Below are positions 34,166-42,985 of a stretch of DNA of 64,000 nucleotides, in pieces. This stretch comes from JAJXWB01 sp046349085 (GTDB taxonomy: Bacteria > Pseudomonadota > Alphaproteobacteria > Rhizobiales > Beijerinckiaceae). How positions within the stretch are numbered: the first letter of the stretch is position 1; each line of letters starts with the position of its first letter. The notes beneath the pieces are model-generated. The model was given only the letters and a program-made list of their open reading frames with translations. It was not told where the DNA came from and searched no databases. The translations under genes were made by a program, and so were the position numbers. The stretch spans positions 186,001 to 250,000 of the forward strand of contig JAXMDA010000005.1 in assembly GCA_046349085.1 (NCBI GenBank), written 5' to 3'.

Positions 34166-35857
34166 TCACAGCCGCGAAACGGCCCATTGCACCTCGACCG
34201 TGGCCTCGGCCTTTCCTGTCACCACGATCTGCTGGCAGGCGCGCACGCCGTCGGGGCTGGCGAAGAACACGCTTTCCTCGAGGTTCACCGGCAGGCCGCC
34301 GGCGTCGAACATCCAGCGCTGGCCGTCGGCGAGGTCGAGCACGACGGCCGTGTCGTCGCCGGCGCGCATGGCTACGACGGAAGGGTGAAGATGGAAGCGC
34401 AGCGCGAAGGTTTCGGGCTGCGTTTGCGCCGGCTGGGACGCGGCGACCAGCCGGTCCTCGCCGACGAGTTGCGCGCCGTCCGATTTCAGCGCGATGCGAC
34501 GCTCATGCACGAGGCCGAAGCGCTGCGCGTAGCCGTCGTGAGAAAGATCGAGCAGCGCGCCCTCGGCCAGCGTCTCGCGCTTCACGCCGACTTGCGCGGG
34601 GCCGGCGACGATCTGGCCGGCGATGACGCGCTCGATGCCCGTATCGGGCGCGATGCGGCAGGACGAAACGTCGTCGATGACCAGCGTCGAATGCGCGGCG
34701 GTCTGACGGGATGCGTCGCGCGCGGACGCGCCCCCGACGGCCGGCGTCCCGCAATTGACGATGATGCGCTGCAGGCCGCTCGAGAGTTCGAACGACAGGC
34801 AGCCTGCATGGGCGTCGAGCGAATAGGGGCGCGGCGGCGGCGGCCCGGCGTCGACGATGACGGTCGTGTCGGCGGCTTCCAGCCGCTGATAGCCGGAATA
34901 GGGCGCGCTGACCGGCGCAGCGCCCCGGGCGTCGTCGTAATGCAGGACGATGGCGAGACGGTCGGGCGCGGTCACGCCCATGCCGTTGAACAGCGCCAGC
35001 GACGAATCGCCATGACGCAGCAGGCGCAGCGCGGGAATGATGCGGTCGATGGCGTTGAGCAGCGTCGGCGGCGGGGCTGCGCCGCGCGCCACGTAGGCCT
35101 GGCGCAGCGGCAGGAAGTCGAGCAGCAGGTCGACGAGAACCTGCGGATTGCGGCTGACATGGCCGCCGTCGGGCAGGATCTGCGCGCCGATGGCGTCGGC
35201 GAGCTGCGCGCTGGCGCGGGACTGGAACCGCGTCGGGGTTTCCGCGCACATGGCGTAGGCGGCCAGCGCGACCGTCGAGAGGAGATGCGGCAGTCCGGCG
35301 GTGGCGCCGAGGGCCTCCTGCAATTGCCCGGCGTCGCGGGCGAGCGCGCGCAAGAAGCGATGATAGAACTCCGCTTCCGCGCCTTCGAGCACGAGCGTCG
35401 ACTGGCTGAGCCAGGACAGGATGCGGCGCGCGGCGGTGGCGGCGTCGAAGGGCTCGGCAGGGCGGCGGCTGCGGGCGGCCAGATAATCGTCGACCAGCGC
35501 ACGGGCGTTGACGCGGGCGAGGCTCGTTTCGGCGGCGCGCAGATGGCGCAGCCAGCCGAAACCGTTGAGCGCGCGCGCCCATTCCGCCGACGGCGGGTGG
35601 AGATCGAAGGGCGAGCGCCCTTGCGTGTTCACGATGCGGCCGCCGAAGGCGAAATAGCCGGCGTAGATGTCCTCGGCGCGGGTGGCGTCGGCGGTGCGGA
35701 TATCCTGCGGCGCGATGAGGAGACGTTCGGGCGCGCGCATCCGCATGCGGCCGAAAGCGCGCATGGGCGCGGTCGCCGCGCGCACGCCCTTCGACGCGTA
35801 ACGCTGCGCCACGATCGCGGCGAGCCTCGCGCGTTCCCCCAGTCCTCCGCCGCTCAG
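34166..35857 (-). CDS. Heparinase II/III family protein
   Basis: A protein of about 563 residues with the alginate-lyase-like helical domain in the first half (PERLLIAPQDIRTAD, EDIYAGYFAFGGRIVN and SPFDLHPPSAEWARALNGFGWL-like blocks) and the Heparinase_II_III beta-sandwich in the second half (LSFELSSGLQRIIVNCG, AAHSTLVIDD and HDGYAQRFGLVHERRI). There is no signal peptide. No ATG or GTG is well placed. A CTG at 35857 has a perfect AGGAGG five bases upstream and gives a start (SGGGLGERARLAAIV) like those of homologues, so CTG initiation is proposed. ATG 35764 would remove part of the domain. It follows rsmB, as in many Hyphomicrobiales. Confidence 0.83.
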   Translation of the reverse strand: MSGGGLGERARLAAIVAQRYASKGVRAATAPMRAFGRMRMRAPERLLIAPQDIRTADATRAEDIYAGYFAFGGRIVNTQGRSPFDLHPPSAEWARALNGFGWLRHLRAAETSLARVNARALVDDYLAARSRRPAEPFDAATAARRILSWLSQSTLVLEGAEAEFYHRFLRALARDAGQLQEALGATAGLPHLLSTVALAAYAMCAETPTRFQSRASAQLADAIGAQILPDGGHVSRNPQVLVDLLLDFLPLRQAYVARGAAPPPTLLNAIDRIIPALRLLRHGDSSLALFNGMGVTAPDRLAIVLHYDDARGAAPVSAPYSGYQRLEAADTTVIVDAGPPPPRPYSLDAHAGCLSFELSSGLQRIIVNCGTPAVGGASARDASRQTAAHSTLVIDDVSSCRIAPDTGIERVIAGQIVAGPAQVGVKRETLAEGALLDLSHDGYAQRFGLVHERRIALKSDGAQLVGEDRLVAASQPAQTQPETFALRFHLHPSVVAMRAGDDTAVVLDLADGQRWMFDAGGLPVNLEESVFFASPDGVRACQQIVVTGKAEATVEVQWAVSRL

Positions 35858-35940
35858 TTGCCCCTCCTGCCGGGCGCAAACCGTCGCCCGCCGCCGCTCA
35901 TGCAGACGTACATAATGTCCGTTCAATTGTTTAGGGTCTA

Positions 35941-37338
35941 TTAACCTTGCCGCCGCAATCGCGCGGCGAAGAAGCCGTCGAGGCCGGCCATGCGCGAATC
36001 CTCGTTCGGCCAATGGCAAGGCAGGGTGCGCAAGTCGCCGTCGGCGGTCACGAGGTCCGCCGTGATCCCGCATTCGCCCGGCTCGATCGGCACGCGCCTG
36101 AAATCAGGGTTCTTGCGCAACAGCGCGGATATCTGGGCTTCGCCCTCTTCCGGCTCGATCGAACAGACGCAATAGACGAGATGGCCGCCGGGCTTCACGA
36201 GCGTCGCGGCGCGGGCGAGGATTTTCGCCTGGAGCGCGGCAAGCTGGTCGATGTCGCCGGGCTTTTTCGTCCATTGCACGTCGGGGTGCCTGCGAATCGT
36301 CCCGGTCGCCGAACAGGGCGGATCGACGAGAACGGCGTCGAACGGTTCGGCCGACCAGGTCGCGGCGTCGGCGACGACGATGTCGGCGTGGAGCCCCAGA
36401 CGCTCGAGATTGGCGGAAAGCTGCTTCAGCCGCTCGGCCGAGCGGTCGAGGGCGACGACATGGGCGCCGGCGGCGGCCAGCTCCGCCGTCTTGCCGCCGG
36501 GCGCGGCGCAGAGGTCGAGCACGCGCGCGCCGGGCGGGAAGGGCAGCAGACGCGCCGGCAGGGCCGCGGCGGCGTCCTGCACCCACCATTGGCCTTCGTC
36601 ATACCCCGGCAGGTCCGGCACGGGCGTATGGGCGGCGACGCGGACGGAGCCCGTCGGCAAGAGCTTGCCGCCGAGCCTTTCGGCCCAGAGGCCGGCGTTC
36701 TCGCGCACGCTGACGTCGAGCGTGGGCTCGCGCAGATGGGCGGCGGCGATGGCGCGGGCGCGCTCGTCGCCCCAGGCGCGCCGCCAGCGCTGGCCGAGCC
36801 AGCCCGGCGTCTCGTCGGCGAGCGGGTCGATGTCGACGAGCAATGTTTCGCGCTCGCGGATCGCCGAACGCAGGATGGCGTTGAGCAGGCCGGAAAAGCC
36901 CGCGGTCTTGGTGTCGGCCTTGGCGGCGCGCACGGCCAGATCGACGGCGGCGTGGTCGGGCGTGTCCATGAACAGGATCTGCGCCAGACCGCCGATCGCG
37001 ATCCACTCGAACTGGCCGGCGTTGCGCGGCATGCCCTTGTCGAGGAGCTGATTGAGGATGCGCCGGATGGCGCCGAGACGCCGCACGGCGACGGTCGCGA
37101 TGGAGCGCACCAGCGCCTTGTCGCGGGCCTCGAGGCCGGCCGTGCGGTTGGGAACGGCCGTCGGCGCGAAGCGCTCGTCCAGCGCATGGCCGCCGCCGAC
37201 GACGTCGGAAATCACCTGATGGGCGGCAATGCGCGCGCGCAGGCCGGGCACGGCCGAGATCGCCGCCTCGCGCTCCGCTTCGGACGGGCGGGCGGCGCCG
37301 GGGCGGCCTGCCATCTGTCTGCCCGGAACGCGCTTCAC
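35941..37338 (-). CDS. rsmB: 16S rRNA (cytosine-5)-methyltransferase RsmB/Sun family
   Basis: A 465-residue enzyme with an N-terminal NusB-like RNA-binding domain (about residues 35-175) and a C-terminal Fmu/Sun SAM-methyltransferase domain with VLDLCAAPGGKTAEL (motif I), DPPCSATGTIRRHPD and HLVYCVCSIEPEEGE, whose cysteines are the methylation nucleophile and release residue. The E. coli enzyme methylates C967 of 16S rRNA. The GTG at 37338 is used; ATG 37314 is an alternative. It is followed by the heparinase gene and preceded by htpX on the same strand. Confidence 0.93.
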   Translation of the reverse strand: MKRVPGRQMAGRPGAARPSEAEREAAISAVPGLRARIAAHQVISDVVGGGHALDERFAPTAVPNRTAGLEARDKALVRSIATVAVRRLGAIRRILNQLLDKGMPRNAGQFEWIAIGGLAQILFMDTPDHAAVDLAVRAAKADTKTAGFSGLLNAILRSAIRERETLLVDIDPLADETPGWLGQRWRRAWGDERARAIAAAHLREPTLDVSVRENAGLWAERLGGKLLPTGSVRVAAHTPVPDLPGYDEGQWWVQDAAAALPARLLPFPPGARVLDLCAAPGGKTAELAAAGAHVVALDRSAERLKQLSANLERLGLHADIVVADAATWSAEPFDAVLVDPPCSATGTIRRHPDVQWTKKPGDIDQLAALQAKILARAATLVKPGGHLVYCVCSIEPEEGEAQISALLRKNPDFRRVPIEPGECGITADLVTADGDLRTLPCHWPNEDSRMAGLDGFFAARLRRQG

Positions 37339-37408
37339 CGGCTCACCGCCTGAAATCGAATCGACGCCAAGATCACGGCCCCATGTTTACGCCAAAGCGG
37401 CTGAAGAT

Positions 37409-38440
37409 TCAGCCTCGACCCCACGGGTTGGGGCGATTTGTTTCCGATGGCCGGTTTCCCCAGGGGCCGCCGCGCGCAATTCCGCCGCCGCCGAGAAACG
37501 ACCCGGCTCCAGCAGCCGCGTCGCCGCCGCGGAAGGGCGACCAGCCGCCCGACGGCGCGGCGGCCGCGGGGGCGGGTTCCGGCGCAGCCGCGCCGATCCC
37601 CATCTCGTGCGCCAGCGCGACCAGCGCGTCGATGCGGTTCTGCGTATCCGGATGGGTCGAGAACAGATTGTCGCGCGGGCCGCCGGCCAGCGGGTTGACG
37701 ATGAACAGATGGGCCATGGCGGGCTTGTTCTCGACGACTTCATCCGGGATCGCCGCCGCGCCCTCGGAAATCTTGGAGAGCGCGGAGGCGAGCCAGATCG
37801 GATTGCCGCAGAGCTCGCCGCCGGCGCGGTCTGCGACATATTCGCGCGAGCGGCTCACCGCCATCTGCACGATCATCGCGGCGATGGGCGCGAGAATGGC
37901 GAGGGCGATCGAGGCGAGGGGGCCCGGGCCGTTCTCGCGACGGCCGCCGCCCAGGAACATGCCCCAGCTCGTGATCGAGGAGATCGCGCCGGCGAGCGTG
38001 GCGGCGATGGTCATGGTCAGCGTGTCGCGGTGCTTGATATGCGCCATTTCGTGCGCGAGCACGCCGAGCCGTTCTTCGCGCGTCAGCATCTGCGAGAGAC
38101 CGGCGTTGACGGCGATGGCGGCGTGCCCGGGATCGCGGCCCGTGGCGAAAGCGTTGGGCTGGTCGGAATTGACGACATAGACGCGCGGCATGGGCACGCC
38201 CGCGCGTTGCGCGAGCCAGGCGACGTCATCGACGAGATCGGGCGCGCTCGCGCGGTCGACCTCGTGCGCATCGACGGAGGCGAGCGCCATACGGTCCGAG
38301 TTCCAGTAGGCGAACATGTTCGCGCCAATGGCGAAAACGAGCGCGATCCCCATGCCTGCGCGGCCGCCGAGCGCGAGGCCGACGATCAGGAACAAGGCCG
38401 TCATGCCCGAGAGCAGGACCGCCGTGCGCATGAAATTCAT
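37409..38440 (-). CDS. htpX: Membrane zinc metalloprotease HtpX
   Basis: A 343-residue inner-membrane M48 protease for quality control of membrane proteins. It has two N-terminal membrane helices (about residues 8-26 and 30-46), the zinc-binding LAHEMAHIKHRD motif (His130, Glu131, His134), two further helices and the third zinc ligand in SRSREYVADRAGG. The C-terminus has a Gly/Pro/Ala-rich extension. ATG 38440 begins the conserved MNFMRTAVLLSGMTALF. It lies 70 bases upstream of rsmB. Confidence 0.95.
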   Translation of the reverse strand: MNFMRTAVLLSGMTALFLIVGLALGGRAGMGIALVFAIGANMFAYWNSDRMALASVDAHEVDRASAPDLVDDVAWLAQRAGVPMPRVYVVNSDQPNAFATGRDPGHAAIAVNAGLSQMLTREERLGVLAHEMAHIKHRDTLTMTIAATLAGAISSITSWGMFLGGGRRENGPGPLASIALAILAPIAAMIVQMAVSRSREYVADRAGGELCGNPIWLASALSKISEGAAAIPDEVVENKPAMAHLFIVNPLAGGPRDNLFSTHPDTQNRIDALVALAHEMGIGAAAPEPAPAAAAPSGGWSPFRGGDAAAGAGSFLGGGGIARGGPWGNRPSETNRPNPWGRG

Positions 38441-38558
38441 GTATCAGCCCCCTTGGCGCGCTTTTGGCGAAACAGCCGTATCCTTTTGCGCCGCGCGCTG
38501 TATGTGGGAATGAGGCGCCCGGAAGCGCAAGATCATCAGAGGTCGATGGGGCGAGAGA

Positions 38559-38762
38559 ATGGCGGACGAAAAGCCTGTGGATGCGCCAGCGGAAGCTCCG
38601 CGCAAGCTGACGCCGGAAGCGCAGCGCGCGCTGGCCGAGGCCGAAGAACGCCGCAAGGCGGCGCAGGAGGCGCAAAGGCCGAAGGAACTCGGCGGCCGAG
38701 ACGGGCCGGAGCCGGTGCGCTACGGCGACTGGGAGAACAAGGGAATCGCGGTGGATTTCTGA
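38559..38762 (+). CDS. DUF1674 protein, succinate dehydrogenase assembly factor 4-like
   Basis: A 67-residue protein: a charged helical N-terminus (LTPEAQRALAEAEERRKAA) and the conserved C-terminal tail GPEPVRYGDWENKGIAVDF that defines DUF1674/SDHAF4. In mitochondria SDHAF4 protects the flavinated SdhA subunit before it joins SdhB; the bacterial role is inferred from this. It is divergent from htpX, as is usual in Hyphomicrobiales. Confidence 0.9.
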   Translation: MADEKPVDAPAEAPRKLTPEAQRALAEAEERRKAAQEAQRPKELGGRDGPEPVRYGDWENKGIAVDF

Positions 38763-38854
38763 GTGGTTCCGTCGCCGCCAGCCGTAGTTCGAGATCGGGG
38801 TTGGACTTCAAAAGGATCAAGAACGTCGACCGCTCCCGCGTCGTCCAGCTTCCG

Positions 38855-39226
38855 TCAGGCGTGCGAGACGTTCTCGCCGATACGCCACAGGACGCCCGAG
38901 GGGTCTGGGAAGAAGAAATCCCTGATGCCCCACGGCCGCAGTTCCAGCGGCGAGACCTCGATCCCGTATTTCGCCGCGACGGCCGCCTGCGCATGGTCGC
39001 GCCACGAAGCGGCGTCCTTGACCAGAAGGTGGATCATCAGATTGCCAGCGAGCTCGGCTACATAGAAATTTTGCAGCAGGAACGCGGCTTCGGACACGCG
39101 GAAACAGGCGAGATCGGAATCCGACCAGGCGAGGGTGAAGCCAAGGTCGGAGTAGAAGCGCTTCGACAGGTCGAAATCCCGCGCCGGAATAAAGGGCTTC
39201 AGCTCTATCGCTTCGAGATTCGCCAT
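38855..39226 (-). CDS. VOC (glyoxalase/bleomycin-resistance) superfamily protein
   Basis: A 123-residue single-module VOC protein: LKPFIPARDFDLSKRFYSDL (about residues 9-28), LMIHLLVKDAASWRDHAQ, and the C-terminal PWGIRDFFFPDPSGVLWRI. It binds a small hydrophobic molecule or carries out a metal-dependent reaction; antibiotic-binding proteins have the same layout. The substrate is unknown. It is convergent with the DUF1674 gene. Confidence 0.85.
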   Translation of the reverse strand: MANLEAIELKPFIPARDFDLSKRFYSDLGFTLAWSDSDLACFRVSEAAFLLQNFYVAELAGNLMIHLLVKDAASWRDHAQAAVAAKYGIEVSPLELRPWGIRDFFFPDPSGVLWRIGENVSHA

Positions 39227-39310
39227 GTGCGTCTCCGCTTTGCCCCAAAGACAAAGCGAGGACGAAGGGCGAAGGTTCCAGCCTGAGCCTCGTGTGAGTT
39301 CCGGGACGCG

Positions 39311-40081
39311 TCAGCCCCGGTTTTTCCGCTCGCGCAATTCCGTGAACACTTCGGCCGCCGGCTTGCCGCTCATGCCGACGGCGGCCTGCACGCCCGGGTC
39401 GGTCGCGCGCAGGAACGGGTTGGTGGCGAGCTCCACGCCGATCGTCGTCGGCAGCGTGTACTGGCCGGCGGCGCGCATCGCCGAAATGTCGGCGGCGCGG
39501 CGGGCGAGCTCGACATTGCCGGGATCGACGGTCAGGGCGAACTTGGCGTTGCCGAGCGTGTATTCGTGGCCGCAATAGACCCGCGTCTCCTCGGGCAGCG
39601 CGGCAAGCTTTTCGAGCGAGCCGTAGAGGACCGGCGCAGGGCATTCGAAGGCGCGACCGCAGCCGAGCGCAAACAGCGTGTCGCCGGCGAACAGCAGCGC
39701 GTCGTCGCCGAAATGATAGGCGATATGGCCGGTCGTGTGGCCGGGCGTCTCGATGACGCGCGCCCTGGCGGAGCCGACCGCCGCCTCGTCGCCTTCGACA
39801 ACCTGGGCGTCGAGGCCGGGAATGCGATGCGCGTCCGCCTTGGCGCCGGTGACGCGGGCGCCGGGAAATTTCGCCTTCAGTTCAGGAATGCCCTGAATGT
39901 GGTCGGGGTGATGGTGCGTGACGAGAACGTCGGTCAGCGTCCAGCCCTTCGCCGCCAGCGCGTCCAATATCGGACCCGCCTCGGGCGCGTCGATCGTCGC
40001 GGTCGCGCCGGTCGCGGGGTCGTGAATCAGCACGCCGAAATTGTCCGAGAGGCAAATGAACTGGTGAACCTGCAGCGCCAT
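39311..40081 (-). CDS. gloB: Hydroxyacylglutathione hydrolase (glyoxalase II)
   Basis: A 256-residue binuclear metallo-beta-lactamase-fold enzyme that hydrolyses S-D-lactoylglutathione in methylglyoxal detoxification. The metal motif is LVTHHHPDHIQG (about residues 53-64), with ETPGHTTGHIAYHF, FAGDTLFALGCGR and the glutathione-site region YCGHEYTLGNAKFAL further on. Length and order match GloB. ATG 40081 gives the conserved MALQVHQF start. It is transcribed just after the ldt terminator. Confidence 0.95.
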   Translation of the reverse strand: MALQVHQFICLSDNFGVLIHDPATGATATIDAPEAGPILDALAAKGWTLTDVLVTHHHPDHIQGIPELKAKFPGARVTGAKADAHRIPGLDAQVVEGDEAAVGSARARVIETPGHTTGHIAYHFGDDALLFAGDTLFALGCGRAFECPAPVLYGSLEKLAALPEETRVYCGHEYTLGNAKFALTVDPGNVELARRAADISAMRAAGQYTLPTTIGVELATNPFLRATDPGVQAAVGMSGKPAAEVFTELRERKNRG

Positions 40082-40137
40082 GCGCGATCTCCGGATATGA
40101 CGATCCGACATATAGCGCAGAATGGCGGGCGCGCATG

Positions 40138-40164
40138 AAAAAAGGCCCGGACAGGCCGGGCCTT
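40138..40164 (-). terminator. Rho-independent terminator of the L,D-transpeptidase gene
   Basis: A nine-pair stem (40142-40150 with 40156-40164, AAGGCCCGG type) with a five-base loop is followed on the minus strand by TTTTTT, 25 bases after the ldt stop. Confidence 0.9.
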
Positions 40165-40188
40165 CGAACAAGGAAAGACGCGAGCCGC

Positions 40189-40761
40189 CTACTGCACCAT
40201 CACCACCTGTGTGCCGACGCTGACGCGATTGTAGAGATCGGCCACGTCCTCGTTGTACATGCGGATGCAGCCGTAGGAGGCGGCGCTGCCGATGGACCGG
40301 CGCATCGACTGCGTCGTGCCGTGGATGGCGATCTGGTCGCGATTGAGCGTGAGCGCGGCGACGCCCATGGGATTGCGCGGCGAGCCGCCGGGAATGAGGC
40401 TCGGCAGCTCCGGATGGTCGCGCCTGACGACAGCCGGCGGCGACCAGTCGGGCCGCAGGTGCTTGCCGTCCACGTAAGCCACGCCCGACCATTCCTTGCC
40501 GCGCTTGGGCACGGCGATGGGATAGCGGATCGCGCGGGCGTTATCGAGCACGTAGTAGAGCGCGCGCTGACGGGCGCTGATGACCAGCGTGCCGGGCCGC
40601 AAATCGCCGGCCTGCGGGAACGGCACGACGCGTTCGGCGGCGGAAGCGGATTTCGGCGCTGCGGCCACCGCGCCGAACAGCGCCGCGGCAAGGCCGAGGG
40701 CCACGAGGCCGGAGCGCGACGGCAGCGGGCGGGCGACGGCGCGGACGGATAGATCGCTCAT
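40189..40761 (-). CDS. L,D-transpeptidase (YkuD domain), exported
   Basis: A 190-residue periplasmic enzyme that forms 3-3 peptidoglycan cross-links or anchors proteins to peptidoglycan. It has a signal peptide (about residues 1-40, with a basic N-region and ending KSASAAE) and a YkuD domain with IAIHGTTQSMRR and the catalytic SYGCIRMYNED (Cys165). The start ATG 40761 has GGGGGA eight bases upstream; an in-frame ATG eight codons earlier is less likely. Confidence 0.93.
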   Translation of the reverse strand: MSDLSVRAVARPLPSRSGLVALGLAAALFGAVAAAPKSASAAERVVPFPQAGDLRPGTLVISARQRALYYVLDNARAIRYPIAVPKRGKEWSGVAYVDGKHLRPDWSPPAVVRRDHPELPSLIPGGSPRNPMGVAALTLNRDQIAIHGTTQSMRRSIGSAASYGCIRMYNEDVADLYNRVSVGTQVVMVQ

Positions 40762-40968
40762 GCGCAATTTCCCCCAAGAACTCACACGATCGGACGATGC
40801 GACGAGATGATCTTTATCGAGAGCCGACCTCTTGTCGAAGCGTTCTTGGCCTTGCAGTTAAGCGGTAGGCTTAAGATTTTGTGCAGTGTCGCCCGAGCGC
40901 CACATGTCGCGCGTCGTCCTCGCGCCAGCCCTTTGACCCATGCCGCCCGCCGCGTGATAAGCAGCCGC

Positions 40969-41841
40969 ATGACCGAGGCTCCCGTCATTTTCGATCGCGC
41001 GCTGACGCAGCGCCGCCAATTGCGCGCGCTGGCGCAAGGGCCCGCGGATTTCCTGCTTCGGGCGGCGATCGAGGAGCTCGCCGGGCGCCTGTCGGCCGTG
41101 CAACGCGAGTTCGCCTGCGCGCTCGATCTCGGCGGTCCCGCGCCGCTGCTGGCGGAGGCGCTCGCGCGGCCGGGTCGCGAGGTGTTTCGCGTCGCCGCGC
41201 ATCCTGCCTTTGGCGTCGCCGGCCATTTCATCGTTGCGGACGAGGAGGCGCTGCCGATCGCGCCGGCCTCCGTCGATCTCGTCGTCTCGGCGCTGGCCCT
41301 GCAATGGGTCAACGATCTGCCGGGATGCCTCGCGCAGGTTCGCCGCGCGCTGAAGCCCGACGGGCTGCTGCTCGCCTGTCTCGTCGGCGGAGGCAGCCTC
41401 GCCGAGTTGCGCGCGAGCTTCACCGCGGCCGAGGCGGAGCTCGAGGGTGGCGCGAGCCCGCGCGTCGCGCCCTTCGGCGACGTGCGCGAACTGGGCGCGC
41501 TGATGCAGCGCGCCGGCTTCGCCCTGCCGGTGGTCGATTTCGAAACGCTGACCGTGCGCTACGATTCGATGTTCGGCCTGATGGCGGACCTGCGCGCCAT
41601 GGGCGCGACCAATGCGCTTGCCGCACGATCGCGCAAGCCGCTGCGACGCGCGACGCTGATGCGCGCGGCGGAAATCTACGCCGAACGCTTCAGCGATCCT
41701 GACGGCCGCGTGCGCGCGAGTTTCGATATCGTCTGGTTGTCGGGGTGGGCGGCGCACGAGTCGCAGCAGCAACCCGCCCGGCGAGGTTCGGCACAGATGA
41801 GTCTTGCAGAGGCGCTCAAGGCGCAACGCAAGGAAACGTGA
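40969..41841 (+). CDS. SAM-dependent methyltransferase (NDUFAF5/BioC-like)
   Basis: A 290-residue class I methyltransferase-like protein. IFDRALTQRRQLRALAQGPA (about residues 7-26), DLVVSALALQWVNDLPG (about 103-119) and LKPDGLLLACLVGGGSLAELR resemble the BioC/NDUFAF5 group. The motif I region (ACALDLGGPAPLLAEAL) is degenerate compared with the usual D-x-G-x-G-x-G. NDUFAF5 hydroxylates an arginine of a complex I subunit in mitochondria; whether the bacterial protein does this is unknown. It is in front of the comF-like row in other genomes, but not here. Confidence 0.78.
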   Translation: MTEAPVIFDRALTQRRQLRALAQGPADFLLRAAIEELAGRLSAVQREFACALDLGGPAPLLAEALARPGREVFRVAAHPAFGVAGHFIVADEEALPIAPASVDLVVSALALQWVNDLPGCLAQVRRALKPDGLLLACLVGGGSLAELRASFTAAEAELEGGASPRVAPFGDVRELGALMQRAGFALPVVDFETLTVRYDSMFGLMADLRAMGATNALAARSRKPLRRATLMRAAEIYAERFSDPDGRVRASFDIVWLSGWAAHESQQQPARRGSAQMSLAEALKAQRKET

Positions 41842-41948
41842 GGGCGCTCTTCGCGCCCTGCGTTCGTTCCTGCGACGCAGCGATCAAGCGTTTGCGCCGG
41901 GCGCCTTCGCGATCTCGGGACGCCAGCCGCTTCACGCAGACGTGAATT

Positions 41949-41972
41949 GCGAGCCTGAAGCCGCGCGGTCCA
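41949..41972. repeat. Degenerate palindromic repeat, family D
   Basis: GCGAGCCTGAAGCCGCGCGG, then TCCA, between the methyltransferase gene and the metallohydrolase start. It differs from the 25424 copy at three positions. Confidence 0.5.
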
Positions 41973-41982
41973 TTCAGGCTCC

Positions 41983-42972
41983 ATGCCTCGCAATCCCTAC
42001 TATGCTGGCCCGCCGTCGGGTCATTTCGACGGCGTGCGCTTCTTTCTCCCCGGCGGACGCTCGACCGACAAGAGCCGGCGCGATCTGCTGCGCTGGCGAT
42101 TTCGTTCGCGCAATCTTCCCGCATGGCCGGCCGAATATCCGGGCCTGCCGCCCGACAAGCCGCCGCCGCGCGTCGAAGGCGCGGCGTTGCGCGCGACGTT
42201 CGTCGGCCATGCGACATTTCTCATCCAGACGCAGGGCGTGAACCTGCTCGTCGATCCCGTCTGGTCGGAACGCGCGAGCCCGGTCGGCTTCGCCGGGCCG
42301 AAGCGTGTGAACGCGCCCGGCGTCGCCTTCGAGGACCTGCCCGCGCTCGACGCCATCCTGCTGACGCACAATCACTACGACCATATGGACATGGCGACGC
42401 TGACGCGCCTCGCGCGCGAGAATCCCTGTCCGATCATCACGCCGCTCGGCAACGATTCTATCCTGCGGAAGGCGATCAGGACGGTCGAGGCGCGCGCGTA
42501 TGATTGGGGCGACGTCGTCGATGTCGCCGGGGTCGCCGTGCATCTGACGCCGGCGCAGCACTGGTCGGCGCGCGGGCTGTACGACCGGCGCATGGCGCTG
42601 TGGTGCGGGTTCGTGCTGGAGACGGCGGCGGGCGCGGTCTATATCGCCGGCGACACCGGCTATGGCGACGGCGCGATCTTTCGCGACATTTTTCGCAAGT
42701 ACGGCGCGGCGCGGCTGGCGCTCCTGCCGATCGGCGCCTACGCGCCGCGCTGGTTCATGCGCGAGCAGCATGTCGATCCCGAAGAGGCGGTGCGAATCTT
42801 CGAGGACGTCGGCGCGCGCGAGGCGCTCGGCTGCCACTGGGGCACGTTCCGCCTGACCGACGAGGCGATCGACGAGCCGGCGCAGCGTCTCGCGGCCGCG
42901 CTGGAGCAGGCCGGAATTGCGCCAGAGCGATTTCGTGCGGCGCGGCCGGGCGAGGTCCTCTCAATTTCCTGA
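41983..42972 (+). CDS. MBL-fold metallohydrolase (NAPE-PLD/RomA-like)
   Basis: A 329-residue metallo-beta-lactamase-fold protein. LRATFVGHATFLIQTQGVNL (about residues 69-88), the metal motif LTHNHYDHMD (about 126-135), TPAQHWSARG, and YIAGDTGYGDGAIFRDI match the N-acyl-phosphatidylethanolamine phospholipase D-like group, including RomA and UlaG relatives. It is probably a cytoplasmic phosphodiesterase or lactonase; the substrate is unknown. It is monocistronic, facing the HAD gene. Confidence 0.87.
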   Translation: MPRNPYYAGPPSGHFDGVRFFLPGGRSTDKSRRDLLRWRFRSRNLPAWPAEYPGLPPDKPPPRVEGAALRATFVGHATFLIQTQGVNLLVDPVWSERASPVGFAGPKRVNAPGVAFEDLPALDAILLTHNHYDHMDMATLTRLARENPCPIITPLGNDSILRKAIRTVEARAYDWGDVVDVAGVAVHLTPAQHWSARGLYDRRMALWCGFVLETAAGAVYIAGDTGYGDGAIFRDIFRKYGAARLALLPIGAYAPRWFMREQHVDPEEAVRIFEDVGAREALGCHWGTFRLTDEAIDEPAQRLAAALEQAGIAPERFRAARPGEVLSIS

Positions 42973-42985
42973 GGCGTCCATCGAC

